From NCBI GenBank assembly GCA_005223375.1, contig RXOD01005162.1, forward strand, positions 1 through 15,538: 15,538 nucleotides of DNA, read 5' to 3'. A program made the translations under genes and the position numbers. The notes beneath the pieces are model-generated. The model made no database searches and was not told the DNA's origin. It saw only the letters and a list, made by a program, of their open reading frames with translations. Positions within the stretch are counted from its first letter, which is position 1. Each line of letters opens with the position of its first letter. Below are positions 8,401-15,364 of the stretch, one piece after another. The DNA comes from Amoebophrya sp. AT5.2. Taxonomy: Eukaryota; Sar; Dinophyceae; Syndiniales; Amoebophryaceae.

Positions 8401-11400
8401 ACAGCTAAACTAATCGGGTAAGCAACCTGCCATCGGACCTATCGCTCCCAAAGCACCAGTTTCAATAAAATCAACCATTTTGTATCGAGAGTTCGTCTGC
8501 CGGCAGCCCGAAGCCGTTCCAGGCTGCGGTTTCCACCTCTGACGTCAATAAATCCTCCAGCCGGTACTTTTCCGAGATGGGTATTTTGTTGCTCTGGATG
8601 AACTGGTACCAGTCCACGTACACCATCTGGCTGCGGAACTCGTAGTTGAAGGGTCCCGCGTACGACACGAACGCCGCGTTGGCGAGGCAGTCGCCCACCA
8701 GCCGCGTGCGGATCTCCCCCTGCACCTCCAGGTCCGCGGTCCAGCGAACCCGTTCCCCCGCCAGTCCCGTGATCAGCTGGCTCGCGGCGCCGAGCCGCCG
8801 CTGCATCAAATCCGCCTCGTCTTTCAGCTCTTTCAGCTTCGCAGACTGCTCCTGCTCGTCGGCCTGGAGCTTGGCCAAGCTGGAACTCAAAGCCGCCAGC
8901 TCCTCGTTGATGGCCTCCAGGTTGGCCTCGGCCTCTTCTTTTTGATTCTGCAGCTCTTTCACGAGCTTCTTCTTCGGCTCGACGGTCTTCGCCACGTCGT
9001 AGTACTTCGTCATGGCGAGAGTCTGTGGGATTCAGCCATTGAGATTGTGATTGGGATAATGAAGCACTGCAAAATGAGACAGCATGGCGGAGTTCTGTCA
9101 GTTTGGATTGCCGTGTTGGTGCCCATCTGCTGTTGGTCGTGCTCCTGGCGGTCTGTCTCTATTATATCAGGCGGATGATCAGATCTGTCGTCTCCGTCTG
9201 CCCTTCGGAGCTACACTTCGTAGCTACAAGGAACCCGGACCCACCAGGCAGACGACTTCTGCTTCTCAAACGATTTAAATACAAATACAAAATAGGCTTC
9301 TATACCCACTGCAGCAGCCCGTAGCCTGCTTTCGATATGGACTTCATTTTCGCGCCGTCGTTTTCCACGAGGGTCTCTTTGTCCTTGTTCATTTCTGTTC
9401 GGATGAGCACGATCTGCCGCTCCTTCATGTCGTCTTTACGGTACTCCTGCAGCGAGCGCAGGAAGCCACCATCCGACATCATCGCTTTCGCTCCCGCCCA
9501 CCCCTGCGTGTGGTCTTCCTTCCCGAGGGGCCTCAGGATCATGATGCACTTGCACACGGCCATCACGGCGGGGGGTGGCGTGGAAAACGCCTTCACCTCC
9601 GTGATGTCCTTCTTGTCCAGGTTCTCGAGCGCCTCCGCGGCCGCGGCGAGGGCCGGCAGCGCCATCTGCAGCGCGGCGTCGGCGTCGGCCTTTTCGCGCA
9701 CGATCACGACGTTGTCCTTCTCGATTTTTTCGGCCGCGGCGTTCGCCTCCTCCTGCCGCTTCGCCGCGACCTCCGTCTTCTGGTTGATGTCTTCTATCAG
9801 CGCGGTGACGTTCTTCGCGTTCTCGTCGACGACCACCACTTTCTTCGACAGTTCCGCGCTCATCACCGTGACTTGGTCCGCAGCCTCGATCAGCTTCTCC
9901 AGACCCCCACCCAGCCGCTTTTTCAGCGTGTCCGTGTTGCCGCGGTTCAACTCCAGAAACTCGGCGTAGTTCGCCAAATAGTCCAAGTAGTTCTTCGGCG
10001 TGGCGAAGTTCCGTCGCTTGAATTTCGCCTCGAACTCGGGCGAGTAGCTGGTCGTCACGGACGTGTGCACGTAGGAGATGGTCTTCGCGATCATCTCCCG
10101 GTTCTCCGCCGGCAACTCGACGGGACCCAGGAAGAACTCGGCCACGGCCAGCAGCGCCTCCTCGGGCCAGGAGAAGAACCAGTCGATGGTGCAGCAGGAG
10201 ACCATCCCCGGGAAGTTGCGGCACCGCGTGCGCAGTTGGCTGCCCGCGGGCGACATGGCGAGCACCATGTGCAGGTTGTCCTTCAGCATGTTGACCACCA
10301 GTCCCCACATCCCGGTCTCGGGGATGCCCTGCTTCTTCGCCTCCGGCCGCGCCACTTGGAGTAGTGGCTCCTTCTCGTCGTCGGCCATCAGCGCCGGCAC
10401 CATCCCTACCGTGAGGATGTTGTTGATGTACTCCAGGAACCCTTCCTGCACCACATCCTGGTCGCGGAACAGGAATATGCCGGCACCAGCGATGGTAAGC
10501 GCCTTCTTCATCGCTGCGCGATGTACAGGAGGGGTGATCAAGCCTGGTCGTCCTATCACCATGCATTCCCCTGGGCCTGGCTTTCCCCGCCTACTTACCT
10601 CTTTCATCTCCTTCCCAGCAGCTATCATCAGCGAGGGACCCGCCGCCTCCCCCCCCACATCCATGGGGCCCATTTTTAAAAACCGCCCCAGACCCCTTTG
10701 CGCCCCAGACACACAACTTCAGAGCGCCTTAATCGGCACTCGCCATCGCTAAGGGCCCCCGCCATCGCCAGGTGGGCACCCTCCCATCACCTCCTAGCAC
10801 TTATCAATACCATAGCTAGTATGGCAAAAATCGGTCTACCATCGCGGGTCTCGCTTCTTAAGAAAGCTGTGCGGCTTCTTGATTGCCGCGGTGTAGAGCG
10901 CCTTCAGGTCGTCGCGGATGTTGCTGTCGCCGTACCCTCTCGCCAACTGGATCTCGTACAGTGTGTAGCAGGCCGTGAAGGTCCCGAGCCTGGTGAGGCT
11001 CTGTTTGCCGCTGCCGCCGATCCCGATCAGGAGCGCGTGCCCGCGCTGAATCCTCAAAATCCGGTGGAGCCTTGTTAGGTGCGCCATCGCGTCCACGAAC
11101 AACACTAGGTTCATGATCTTGTTCTCGAGGTTGTAGTTTTCCAGCACGGCGGACATGGTCTTCTTCACGTTGTCCCACGTGTCCAGGTCCGCGTAGGACC
11201 GCGGCATCAGCCACGGCGTCTCGGACTTCATCATGTCGTTCAGCACGTCGGTGAAGTCCCCGAATACCATCGGCTCCGCCATCACCTTCTCCGCGCAGCC
11301 GCCGTAGTTGCTCCCGATGATCGCCTTCATCTGGTTCGCCACGAAGTCCTTGTCCTTGTCGTCGTTTAACCTGTCCTCGTACACCCTCAAAAATTCGTTG

Positions 11401-14400
11401 CGGAACATGCGCACCACCTGCGCGTCGGTCGCGATCCGCTCCGGCTCCGCGGCTTGGAATAAATTCTGGAACACCCGGGAGAGGTCGCGGAGGGAAAAAA
11501 TGTAGTGGAACTTGGACGGGGTCGGGGGCAGCGACGCAATCACGTTGTTGTGCAGCTCCATGGCACACTGCGGCAGCTTCAGGGTAGCGTCCTTTGCGGC
11601 GTCGGCGAAAGCCCCGCCCTGGAAGCGGAACGCCAAAATGCTCGCGTAGATCCGCTCCACGGTGGCGACCGTGGGCGCCAGCACGCCGACAATCGCGTAC
11701 AGCGAGGCCACGCGCGGGTCGATGTGGTTGCGCCCGCTGCCCGGCGGCTGCATCGCGGAGATGAAGTCACAGTCCAGGATCATCATGCGCTCCAGCTCTA
11801 ACCGGTGGTAGAAGTAGCCACGCTCCACCAGAAACTTCAGCAGCGCCAGCGGCTGCTGCGTCCCGTAGGTGTCGATTTTCGGCATCGCCAGATCGTCGAT
11901 GAAGATCCGCAGCCGCTTCCCCGCTTCCGGGCCGTACTGCCGCCCCGTTCTTTTCGTCACGTTGTCCTCCACGGTCCTTTGGAAGTCCATGGACGTGGTC
12001 CGGCTCGAAAACGAAATGTTCAGGATGATGCTCTCGTCGCTGCTCCAGCCCGTCTCCAGGCAGGCCTGCGCGGTCACGGACTTCGCCGTACCCGACTCCC
12101 CCACAAACAAAGTGGGCTGGTTCACGGACATAAACTTTTTTATCAGCCAGCTGTACCGGGTGGTGTCCAGGGTGGGGATCAAAATCTGGTTGAAATTGAT
12201 GTCGTTCGCCGGGTTCCAATCCTCAATCAAGTCGTCCCGTTTACAACTTGAAAATACCCAGCGATCGCCGACTGGTGCAGCGAAGCAGGTCTCTTTTTAG
12301 CAATCTATTTCTATACAGCCGTGGAGCATCAGCATCACGCTCCTGCACGTCGTGAGTCACTACGGCTGCGAAACTGGCGTCGGAGAAACCACATACGCAA
12401 AGAGCAGTGGAGCTAGTGGCGATTCCTTGCTTTGCGGCTGCGTACTTCTCCTCGAGGACATCATCGGTCTCAATTCCCCCCCGATCGATTGCACCCATCC
12501 GACTCGCAGCTGCTACTGCCAGTCTGATGGGGACGAGAGCAGCTACCGCTACAGCTAGCCAGCGTTAAGTAATCACTACGCCTGGACCGCCCGGATCGCT
12601 GAGTTTTTCCATCGCCCTTAACCCATGGCACCCACCTGCCAGAGGACTCGTAGTCGAAGTAGTTGTCGTACAAGGGACTCGACGGCATCATTTTCGCAGA
12701 CCGCTTCCGAATGAACTCGTCGAACTTACGCCGCCCCTCCTCGTCGACGGCAGCGCCGATGGACCACACTGTCAATGCGCATTGGAAGCATTATTTTCAT
12801 TCCTTCTACGTAGTGGTAGTACTAACTTAGTAGAGGCCAATAGTACTCCTACTCGTCTACAGCATTGTGAGCATATAGCAACTTCAAAACAACAGAAGTA
12901 CCCAGACAGAGCACGTAGATGTGTTCGATCAGGTCCAGGGATATTTCCGTGCCCGACGTGGTCATCATCGTATCCCTCGGCCCGCCTTCTTCTCCTTCCT
13001 TTACCTGCGAATCGTCCACGTCCGCTATCAGCGAATCGAACAGCCGGGAAAACTGGTACATCGCGTCCGTCCCGACGGTGCTCCTGGGAATCTGCATCCC
13101 CACCGGCTCGCCGATGCTGTCCCCCACCCTTCCCTCGTACACGTACAGAACCAGCTGTGGGTAGAACTTGTCGAACAACTCCAGCAGTTGCTCCCTCATC
13201 GGCTCGTGCTTCCCGCACTTCAACCGCACCCAGCGGTCGTAGTACGGCCCGCACCCCAGATTCCTGTCGTCAACATACACCATACCGCAGCGCGAAACCG
13301 TCGCGGGCGATGCGTACTGCAGGTCGTATACCTCAAACAGCATCGCGCAATGGCCCTCCAACCGAATGCGCTCGCCGTTCGGTAACGTTAAAAGCTTGTT
13401 GTCGTCTATGGCGGGCCCAGCTGGCAAGCGCCAGTCAGTGACCAAAGAAGTTGTGTGCTAACAGAAATATCGAGGCCTTTTTTTCTGGAGGAGCACTCCG
13501 CGAGCGTTTGGGTTTGCTGGAGGAGGACTAGCTGAAGAGGAAGGCGCTGCAACGCAGTATCTTCTACTTCCTTTGGGAGCCTACTGCTAAAAATGCAGAG
13601 TAGGCCTTCTAGGCGATCGATGCCCTTGGTGCCGTACGACCCCGGCCCCGCTCCCTCCTAGTGCCACGATGGCGCATCTCGGGACCAGGTCACGAAACAT
13701 TGCCAGCTGGTCCCTTCATATCGTCCATCACGGAGTTCATGTTTTCGATCCACAGCGCGTCCACATCTCCGTCGTACATGATGTACCGCCGCTCTGGTTT
13801 TTTCGGGTCGTAGTTGCTGTTCATGTCGCGGAAGATTTTCGACAGCAGCCCGTCCGTCCAGTCTCTTGTTGCGGGGTTCAGCACGCCGTATAGTTCGTCC
13901 GTCGTCACCGCTTTCGGGTTGATGGGAAAGATTTTCGTCGGCAGCGCGAGTGCTTTTTTCTGCGCGCCCGCCAGAGTGTCGACGCACACCGATTTGCCGC
14001 CGCAGGTCGGGCCGACCACCATTGTGGAGTGCCGTGTTAGCATCGTTTCGTACAGCTGCATCACTTTGTCCACCTGCAAGTTGAAGGTTTCGTCGTACTT
14101 GCTTTGCGCCGGCTTGTTGTGGTTTTCTGTGAGCACGTCGATGATGCCCTGCTTCAGCTCTGGGTTCCCCACCCGCGGGCAGTCCAGCCCCGGGAACAAG
14201 TCCGACAGCAACCCCATGAACAGCGGCACGTCCTGCTTCACGAACTTGGGGATGTTCATGTCGCGCAGCGCGCGCATCAGCACCACGTCCTCGCCCAGCT
14301 CCGGACTTCCCCGCTTCATGTCGCCCGCCATCACGAGCACGGACTTGAGCGCGCGCAGCTTGAAGTCGTAGTGGTACTGCTTCGACAGCTGCCCCGCGGA

Positions 14401-15364
14401 CAGCGCGTACAGCACCGTCATCTTCTTCGCGAGCACTTTCGACAACAAAAAGCCCTCGGACATCAGCATGTTGTCGCAGATCATCATCAGATCCGGCACG
14501 ATCATGGTCACCGGGCGGAACAACGCCTTCAAATTGTCCGGCAGCTCGGAGCGGCCCGCATACCCCGGGTTCATCGTGATGAAGTACCCGATCGTCACCT
14601 TCAAAGCCACCTCGCGGTTCAGCATCTCGATCGACTTGGCGCCGGCCGCGAGTCCGAGCTGGATCGTCTTGATCTGCGCCGCAACCACGGAGAGCACCTC
14701 GGGGTTGATCCGGTTGAACTCGTCGAAGCAGCCCCAGAACCCGGTTTCGCTCAACCCAGAAAAAATGACGCCCATCGCGCGGTAGTCCAGCCCGTCGCCG
14801 CAGTTCGTCACCACGCACGGGATCGCCAGCGCCTTCGCCAGGTCTTTTGTCGTTTCCGTCTTCCCCGTGCCCGCCGGCCCCGCGGGCGCGCCGCCCATGT
14901 AGAAGGTCAGCGCCGTGGTCAGCGTCATCACGCAGCGGTCCGTCAACGGCGTGATCACGAGCCGCCCGTTCAGCCCCTGGTACTCGTAGGTGTACTTCAG
15001 CGTGCCCGTGCACTGCTTGATCTGCACGTCGTCGATCCGCCGGTCCCAGTAGAACCGGAGCTGCGACTCCCAGTCGAAGTCGTCCCGGCTCAGCACCGAG
15101 TCGCGCACGAACCGGTCCACAATGTCCCGCGCGTGCACGTCGAGGATGATCAAACTGTTCACTTTTTTGCGCTGCTGCTTGTTGATGTCGGACGACACTA
15201 GGAGCACTAAATCCGTGACCTGCGTGTTCTGGTTCGCCAGCTCAGCCTTCATCCCGTTCTTGTCCCCCTCCGCGACCTTTCGAAACGCGTCCTCCACGAG
15301 CCAGGTCCACCAGATCTGCGTCCCCAGGATCGCCACCATCCCGTTGTAGGCCTGCAGCCACTCC
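2310..15364 (-). CDS. DNAH10: Axonemal inner-arm dynein heavy chain, DNAH10-like (I1/f beta), motor half; 5' end outside window
   Basis: This is the AAA+ motor and C-terminus of a ciliary dynein heavy chain, the ATPase that slides axonemal doublet microtubules. Fifteen exons join in frame to about 2,836 residues plus a TAA stop at 2310-2312. Visible landmarks by joined-residue number are: AAA1 P-loop GPAGTGKT (162-169) and Walker B CFDEFNR (212-218); AAA2 P-loop GPTCGGKS (451-458); AAA3 P-loop GESGTAKS (812-819); AAA4 P-loop GIGGSGKQS (1171-1179); stalk coiled coils around 1410-1510 and 1625-1695 flanking the microtubule-binding region; AAA5-6; and a C-terminus with [13 protein letters not shown]. 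The C-terminal segment and AAA1-2 match DNAH10 better than outer-arm or DNAH1/2/5 types as I remember them, so orthology is likely but unproven. A human heavy chain has about 4,500 residues, so tail and linker exons are missing on the right. Where a direct repeat flanks an intron, one copy was assigned to the upstream exon by convention. Confidence 0.95.
2454..2909 (-). mobile_element. Introner-like element no.1 (intron n/o), 456 bp
   Basis: Terminal inverted repeats: 2454-2476 and the complement of 2887-2909 match at 21 of 23 positions; both start TATG and contain GGGACCA. The direct repeat GGGAG (plus strand) sits at 2449-2453 and 2910-2914, exact. Removing the element and one copy gives NSLPTPVY, the conserved sequence. 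No register within the repeat gives GT-AG ends. It contains no long ORF. Near each end TGGTAAGT is repeated twice, facing inward. Its core is shared with the element at 10476-10860. Confidence 0.92.
2539..2573 (-). repeat. Dispersed intron repeat core, copy 1
   Basis: These 35 bases are identical, in reverse complement, to 10716-10750 in intron d/e. Weaker similarity continues on both sides, including GGGGCCCATTT and AAACCGCCC on one side and CCGCCATCGCCA and CCCATCACC on the other. The identity joins two introns over 8 kb apart. Confidence 0.92.
2910..3251 (-). CDS. DNAH10: Dynein exon n: C-terminal region
   Basis: Encodes [54 protein letters not shown] and [25 protein letters not shown] and the Y-x-E-GA-x-WD block are family signatures. 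The exon ends at an exact CTCCC target duplication. Confidence 0.95.
3252..3522 (-). other. GT-AG intron m/n, 271 bp
   Basis: Starts GTACAT and ends ATTTTAG; phase 2. Joining gives [15 protein letters not shown], with the same length as the family in this stretch. Confidence 0.9.
3523..3788 (-). CDS. DNAH10: Dynein exon m: C-terminal region
   Basis: Encodes [49 protein letters not shown] and [16 protein letters not shown]. The VVLMQE and LKGEIGMS blocks match the dynein C-terminal domain. The ACCAG acceptor at 3789 is chosen because it is in phase with the previous exon; AGs further upstream are out of phase. Confidence 0.9.
3789..3937 (-). other. GT-AG intron l/m, 149 bp
   Basis: Starts GTATCT and ends CTACCAG; phase 0. 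Joining gives [14 protein letters not shown]. The region is poorly conserved in the family, so the acceptor is chosen by phase. Confidence 0.78.
3938..4131 (-). CDS. DNAH10: Dynein exon l: C-terminal region
   Basis: Encodes [19 protein letters not shown] and a glycine-rich loop (GSGGGDGG), then [18 protein letters not shown]. FGLHxNAEI is a family signature. It is bounded by a GGAAG acceptor and a GTATCT donor. Confidence 0.92.
4132..4550 (-). other. GT-AG intron k/l, 419 bp, with short repeats
   Basis: Starts GTAGTA and ends TTGGAAG; phase 1. Joining gives QSPGVFGLH. Inside are an 11-base tandem repeat TAACAGCGACT/TAACAGCCACT (4423-4444), the direct repeat CAAAAACCTTGA (4470-4481, 4490-4501) and a small hairpin GAGTAT/ATACTC (4516-4535). 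No gene is seen in it. Confidence 0.88.
4551..4845 (-). CDS. DNAH10: Dynein exon k: C-terminal region
   Basis: Encodes [56 protein letters not shown] and [11 protein letters not shown], the conserved GEVMYGGR-type block. The 5' edge is set by homology and the AGATC repeat copy. The 3' edge is a GTAGTA donor. Confidence 0.93.
4851..5322 (-). mobile_element. Introner-like element no.2 (intron j/k), 472 bp
   Basis: Ends are TTA...TAA. The left 26 bases (4851-4876) pair with the complement of 5297-5322; the outer TTA and an inner 12-base AAAAATGAGCTA are exact, with divergence between them. The flanking direct repeat is GATCT at 4846-4850 and GATTT at 5323-5327 (one mismatch). Removing the element plus one copy gives ESDLKISNKL in frame. 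No GT donor is available near the junction. No transposase-like ORF is seen. Confidence 0.8.
5323..5627 (-). CDS. DNAH10: Dynein exon j: AAA6 end and start of C-terminal region
   Basis: Encodes [71 protein letters not shown] and LKI. These are among the most conserved segments of axonemal heavy chains. The acceptor is CAAAG. The 3' edge lies in the AAATC/AGATC direct repeat. Confidence 0.95.
5628..5856 (-). other. GT-AG intron i/j, 229 bp
   Basis: Starts GTGCTG and ends GCCAAAG; phase 1. Joining gives [15 protein letters not shown], with the same residue count as the family in this stretch. Confidence 0.88.
5857..6241 (-). CDS. DNAH10: Dynein exon i: AAA6
   Basis: Encodes [16 protein letters not shown], the [13 protein letters not shown] segment, [24 protein letters not shown] and [20 protein letters not shown]. 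All are hallmarks of AAA6. The exon ends LEKILE plus one base at a GTGCTG donor. Confidence 0.95.
6247..6593 (-). mobile_element. Introner-like element no.3 (intron h/i), 347 bp
   Basis: Terminal inverted repeats of 24 bases, 6247-6270 and the complement of 6570-6593, match at 21 positions; they share GGTTGAAAAAAT and CAGGTC. The exact direct repeat GTCCA (plus strand) lies at 6242-6246 and 6594-6598. Excision with one copy gives GFSELDPFKQML, as expected for the family. Neither GT nor AG can be placed at the ends in any register of the repeat. No long ORF with similarity. Confidence 0.93.
6594..7279 (-). CDS. DNAH10: Dynein exon h: AAA5-AAA6 region
   Basis: Begins [19 protein letters not shown] and includes [25 protein letters not shown], the [12 protein letters not shown] segment, [12 protein letters not shown] and VWRAWYDL. 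It ends GFSELD at an exact TGGAC target duplication. The frame runs on into the intron at the 3' side for about a dozen codons without family similarity. Confidence 0.94.
7280..7787 (-). mobile_element. Probable introner-like element no.4 (intron g/h), 508 bp
   Basis: Homology (LED-x-LLREL) fixes the junction to within two bases and there is no GT-AG. Near the ends an exact 10-base inverted repeat CATATTGTCC is present (7305-7314 and complement of 7759-7768), with weaker pairing outward (GGTG near both termini). I see no clear target duplication, so this is an older or decayed copy, or another kind of non-canonical intron. Confidence 0.6.
7788..8300 (-). CDS. DNAH10: Dynein exon g: AAA5
   Basis: Encodes [44 protein letters not shown] and [16 protein letters not shown], all conserved in AAA5 of axonemal heavy chains. 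It ends QILKTLED plus one base. The acceptor is AACAG. The 3' edge is set by homology (LED-x-LLREL in the family), because no GT donor is present. Confidence 0.92.
8301..8475 (-). other. GT-AG intron f/g, 175 bp
   Basis: Starts GTTGAT and ends AAAAACAG; phase 1. Joining gives SIQNGILVTR. It is A/T-rich near the acceptor. Confidence 0.9.
8476..9022 (-). CDS. DNAH10: Dynein exon f: stalk CC2 and start of AAA5
   Basis: Begins [19 protein letters not shown], the end of the microtubule-binding domain. It continues through the returning stalk helix CC2 ([16 protein letters not shown] to LMQRRLGAA), [11 protein letters not shown], the [16 protein letters not shown] segment and [11 protein letters not shown]. 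All are standard landmarks around the stalk-AAA5 boundary. The exon is bounded by a CACAG acceptor and a GTTGAT donor. Confidence 0.94.
9023..9305 (-). other. GT-AG intron e/f, 283 bp, with internal hairpin
   Basis: Starts GTATAG and ends CCCACAG; phase 0, lying in the microtubule-binding domain. An imperfect palindrome at 9187-9256 (GTCGTC...CTGCC against GGCAGACGAC, with an inner AGCTAC/GTAGCT stem) lies in its middle. Confidence 0.88.
9306..10470 (-). CDS. DNAH10: Dynein exon e: rest of AAA4, stalk CC1, most of the microtubule-binding domain
   Basis: Encodes [17 protein letters not shown] (AAA4 Walker B and after), CRNFPGMV with TIDWFFSWP, then [11 protein letters not shown] leading into the stalk. 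Stalk helix CC1 covers roughly joined residues 1410-1510, rich in Ala, Glu and Lys. The microtubule-binding region follows from about 1515 and contains [13 protein letters not shown]. The exon ends in frame at LLQW with a GT donor. The frame stays open upstream of 10470 into the intron, but that stretch has no family similarity. Confidence 0.94.
10476..10860 (-). mobile_element. Introner-like element no.5 (intron d/e), 385 bp, inside AAA4 Walker B
   Basis: The left end (10476-10497) begins TATGCCGGCACCAG, matching the TATG..GGGACCAG type of element no.1. It pairs with the complement of 10837-10860, best over ACC(A/C)GCGATGGTA. The direct repeat is AGGAA at 10471-10475 and AGAAA at 10861-10865 (one mismatch); either copy gives the same protein, KKPHSFLFRD. 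Its core matches element no.1 in the opposite orientation. It has an open frame continuous with exon e but no family similarity. Confidence 0.85.
10716..10750 (+). repeat. Dispersed intron repeat core, copy 2
   Basis: Reverse-complement match of 2539-2573. It lies inside element no.5, whereas copy 1 lies inside element no.1, so the two family members sit in opposite orientations within the same transcription unit. Confidence 0.92.
10861..12240 (-). CDS. DNAH10: Dynein exon d: AAA3 and N-terminal part of AAA4
   Basis: Contains AAA3 P-loop GESGTAKS (12078-12101), [10 protein letters not shown], the Walker B region IFIDDLAMP, the [10 protein letters not shown] and [20 protein letters not shown] segments, MNLVLF, and the AAA4 P-loop GIGGSGKQS (10998-11024). 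It closes with SRGYG-like ARGYGDSN and [16 protein letters not shown]. The last codons match the conserved run into the AAA4 Walker B (family pattern KPTVFLF), which places the junction at the TTTCT/TTCCT direct repeat. It does not lie at the nearby AAGAAG repeat. Confidence 0.93.
12244..12617 (-). mobile_element. Probable introner-like element no.6 (intron c/d), 374 bp
   Basis: Inverted repeats near the ends: 12244-12266 and the complement of 12594-12617, with CAGCGATC exact and an A-rich stretch outside it. Both sides share only TTA (12241-12243 and 12618-12620) as a direct repeat in phase with the coding sequence, so the edges are less certain than in the other elements. No in-frame GT-AG pair joins the exons. 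Confidence 0.7.
12618..12768 (-). CDS. DNAH10: Dynein exon c: AAA2-AAA3 connector
   Basis: A short exon encoding [19 protein letters not shown] through [16 protein letters not shown]. The SIGAA, FDEF, YDYFFD-like and WVPW motifs are typical of the segment just before AAA3. The acceptor is CAG (TTGACAG). The 3' edge is uncertain by a few bases because the next intron has no GT; I use the TAA shared by both sides. Confidence 0.85.
12769..12901 (-). other. GT-AG intron b/c, 133 bp
   Basis: Starts GTACTT and ends TTGACAG on the minus strand; phase 1. Joining gives VLCLVWSIGAA. No terminal inverted repeats. Confidence 0.9.
12902..13401 (-). CDS. DNAH10: Dynein exon b: rest of AAA2
   Basis: Starts [14 protein letters not shown] and includes the strongly conserved [16 protein letters not shown] segment, followed by the more variable AAA2-AAA3 region ending EHIYVLCL. 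Its 5' edge is set by the GACGA repeat shared with the previous exon. Its 3' edge is a GT donor after a single G of the next codon. Confidence 0.93.
13407..13720 (-). mobile_element. Introner-like element no.7 (intron a/b), 314 bp
   Basis: Terminal inverted repeats of 21 bases, 13407-13427 and the complement of 13700-13720, match at 18 positions. Both start TATG and share CCAGCTGGCAA. The exact direct repeat TCGTC (plus strand) is at 13402-13406 and 13721-13725. Excision with one copy gives SVMDDNKLL, the conserved AAA2 sequence. It sits directly after the AAA2 Walker B block. No long ORF. Confidence 0.93.
13721..15364 (-). CDS. DNAH10: Dynein exon a: end of linker, AAA1 and most of AAA2
   Basis: Begins at EWLQAYNG just inside an introner-like intron. 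It contains the conserved TQIWWTW and LDVHARD segments, the AAA1 P-loop (14857-14880), AAA1 Walker B (14710-14730), the [10 protein letters not shown] sensor segment, the AAA2 P-loop (13990-14013) and AAA2 Walker B MYDGDVD (13759-13779). AAA1, the main hydrolytic site, looks intact. The exon ends in NSVMDD at a GACGA target duplication, two bases into a codon. In AAA2 the P-loop has Cys where a Gly is common (GPTCGGKS). Confidence 0.95.

Noticed and set aside
9510..10364. Long plus-strand open frame (284 codons) opposite dynein exon e
   Set aside because: It is antisense to a strongly conserved dynein exon and shows only histidine/arginine/valine-rich low-complexity sequence, typical of a shadow frame in GC-rich coding DNA.
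10471..10712. In-frame extension of exon e into intron d/e
   Set aside because: The frame happens to stay open, but the residues do not match any dynein and the stretch lies inside the element bounded by inverted and direct repeats.
13658..15013. Second minus-strand open frame of 451 codons overlapping exon a
   Set aside because: It is a different frame of the same exon; its composition (Arg, Gly, Ala, His) and lack of motifs mark it as a shadow of the dynein frame.
14104..15201. Long plus-strand open frame (365 codons) opposite dynein exon a
   Set aside because: Antisense shadow of AAA1-AAA2; arginine- and histidine-rich with no recognisable domain.
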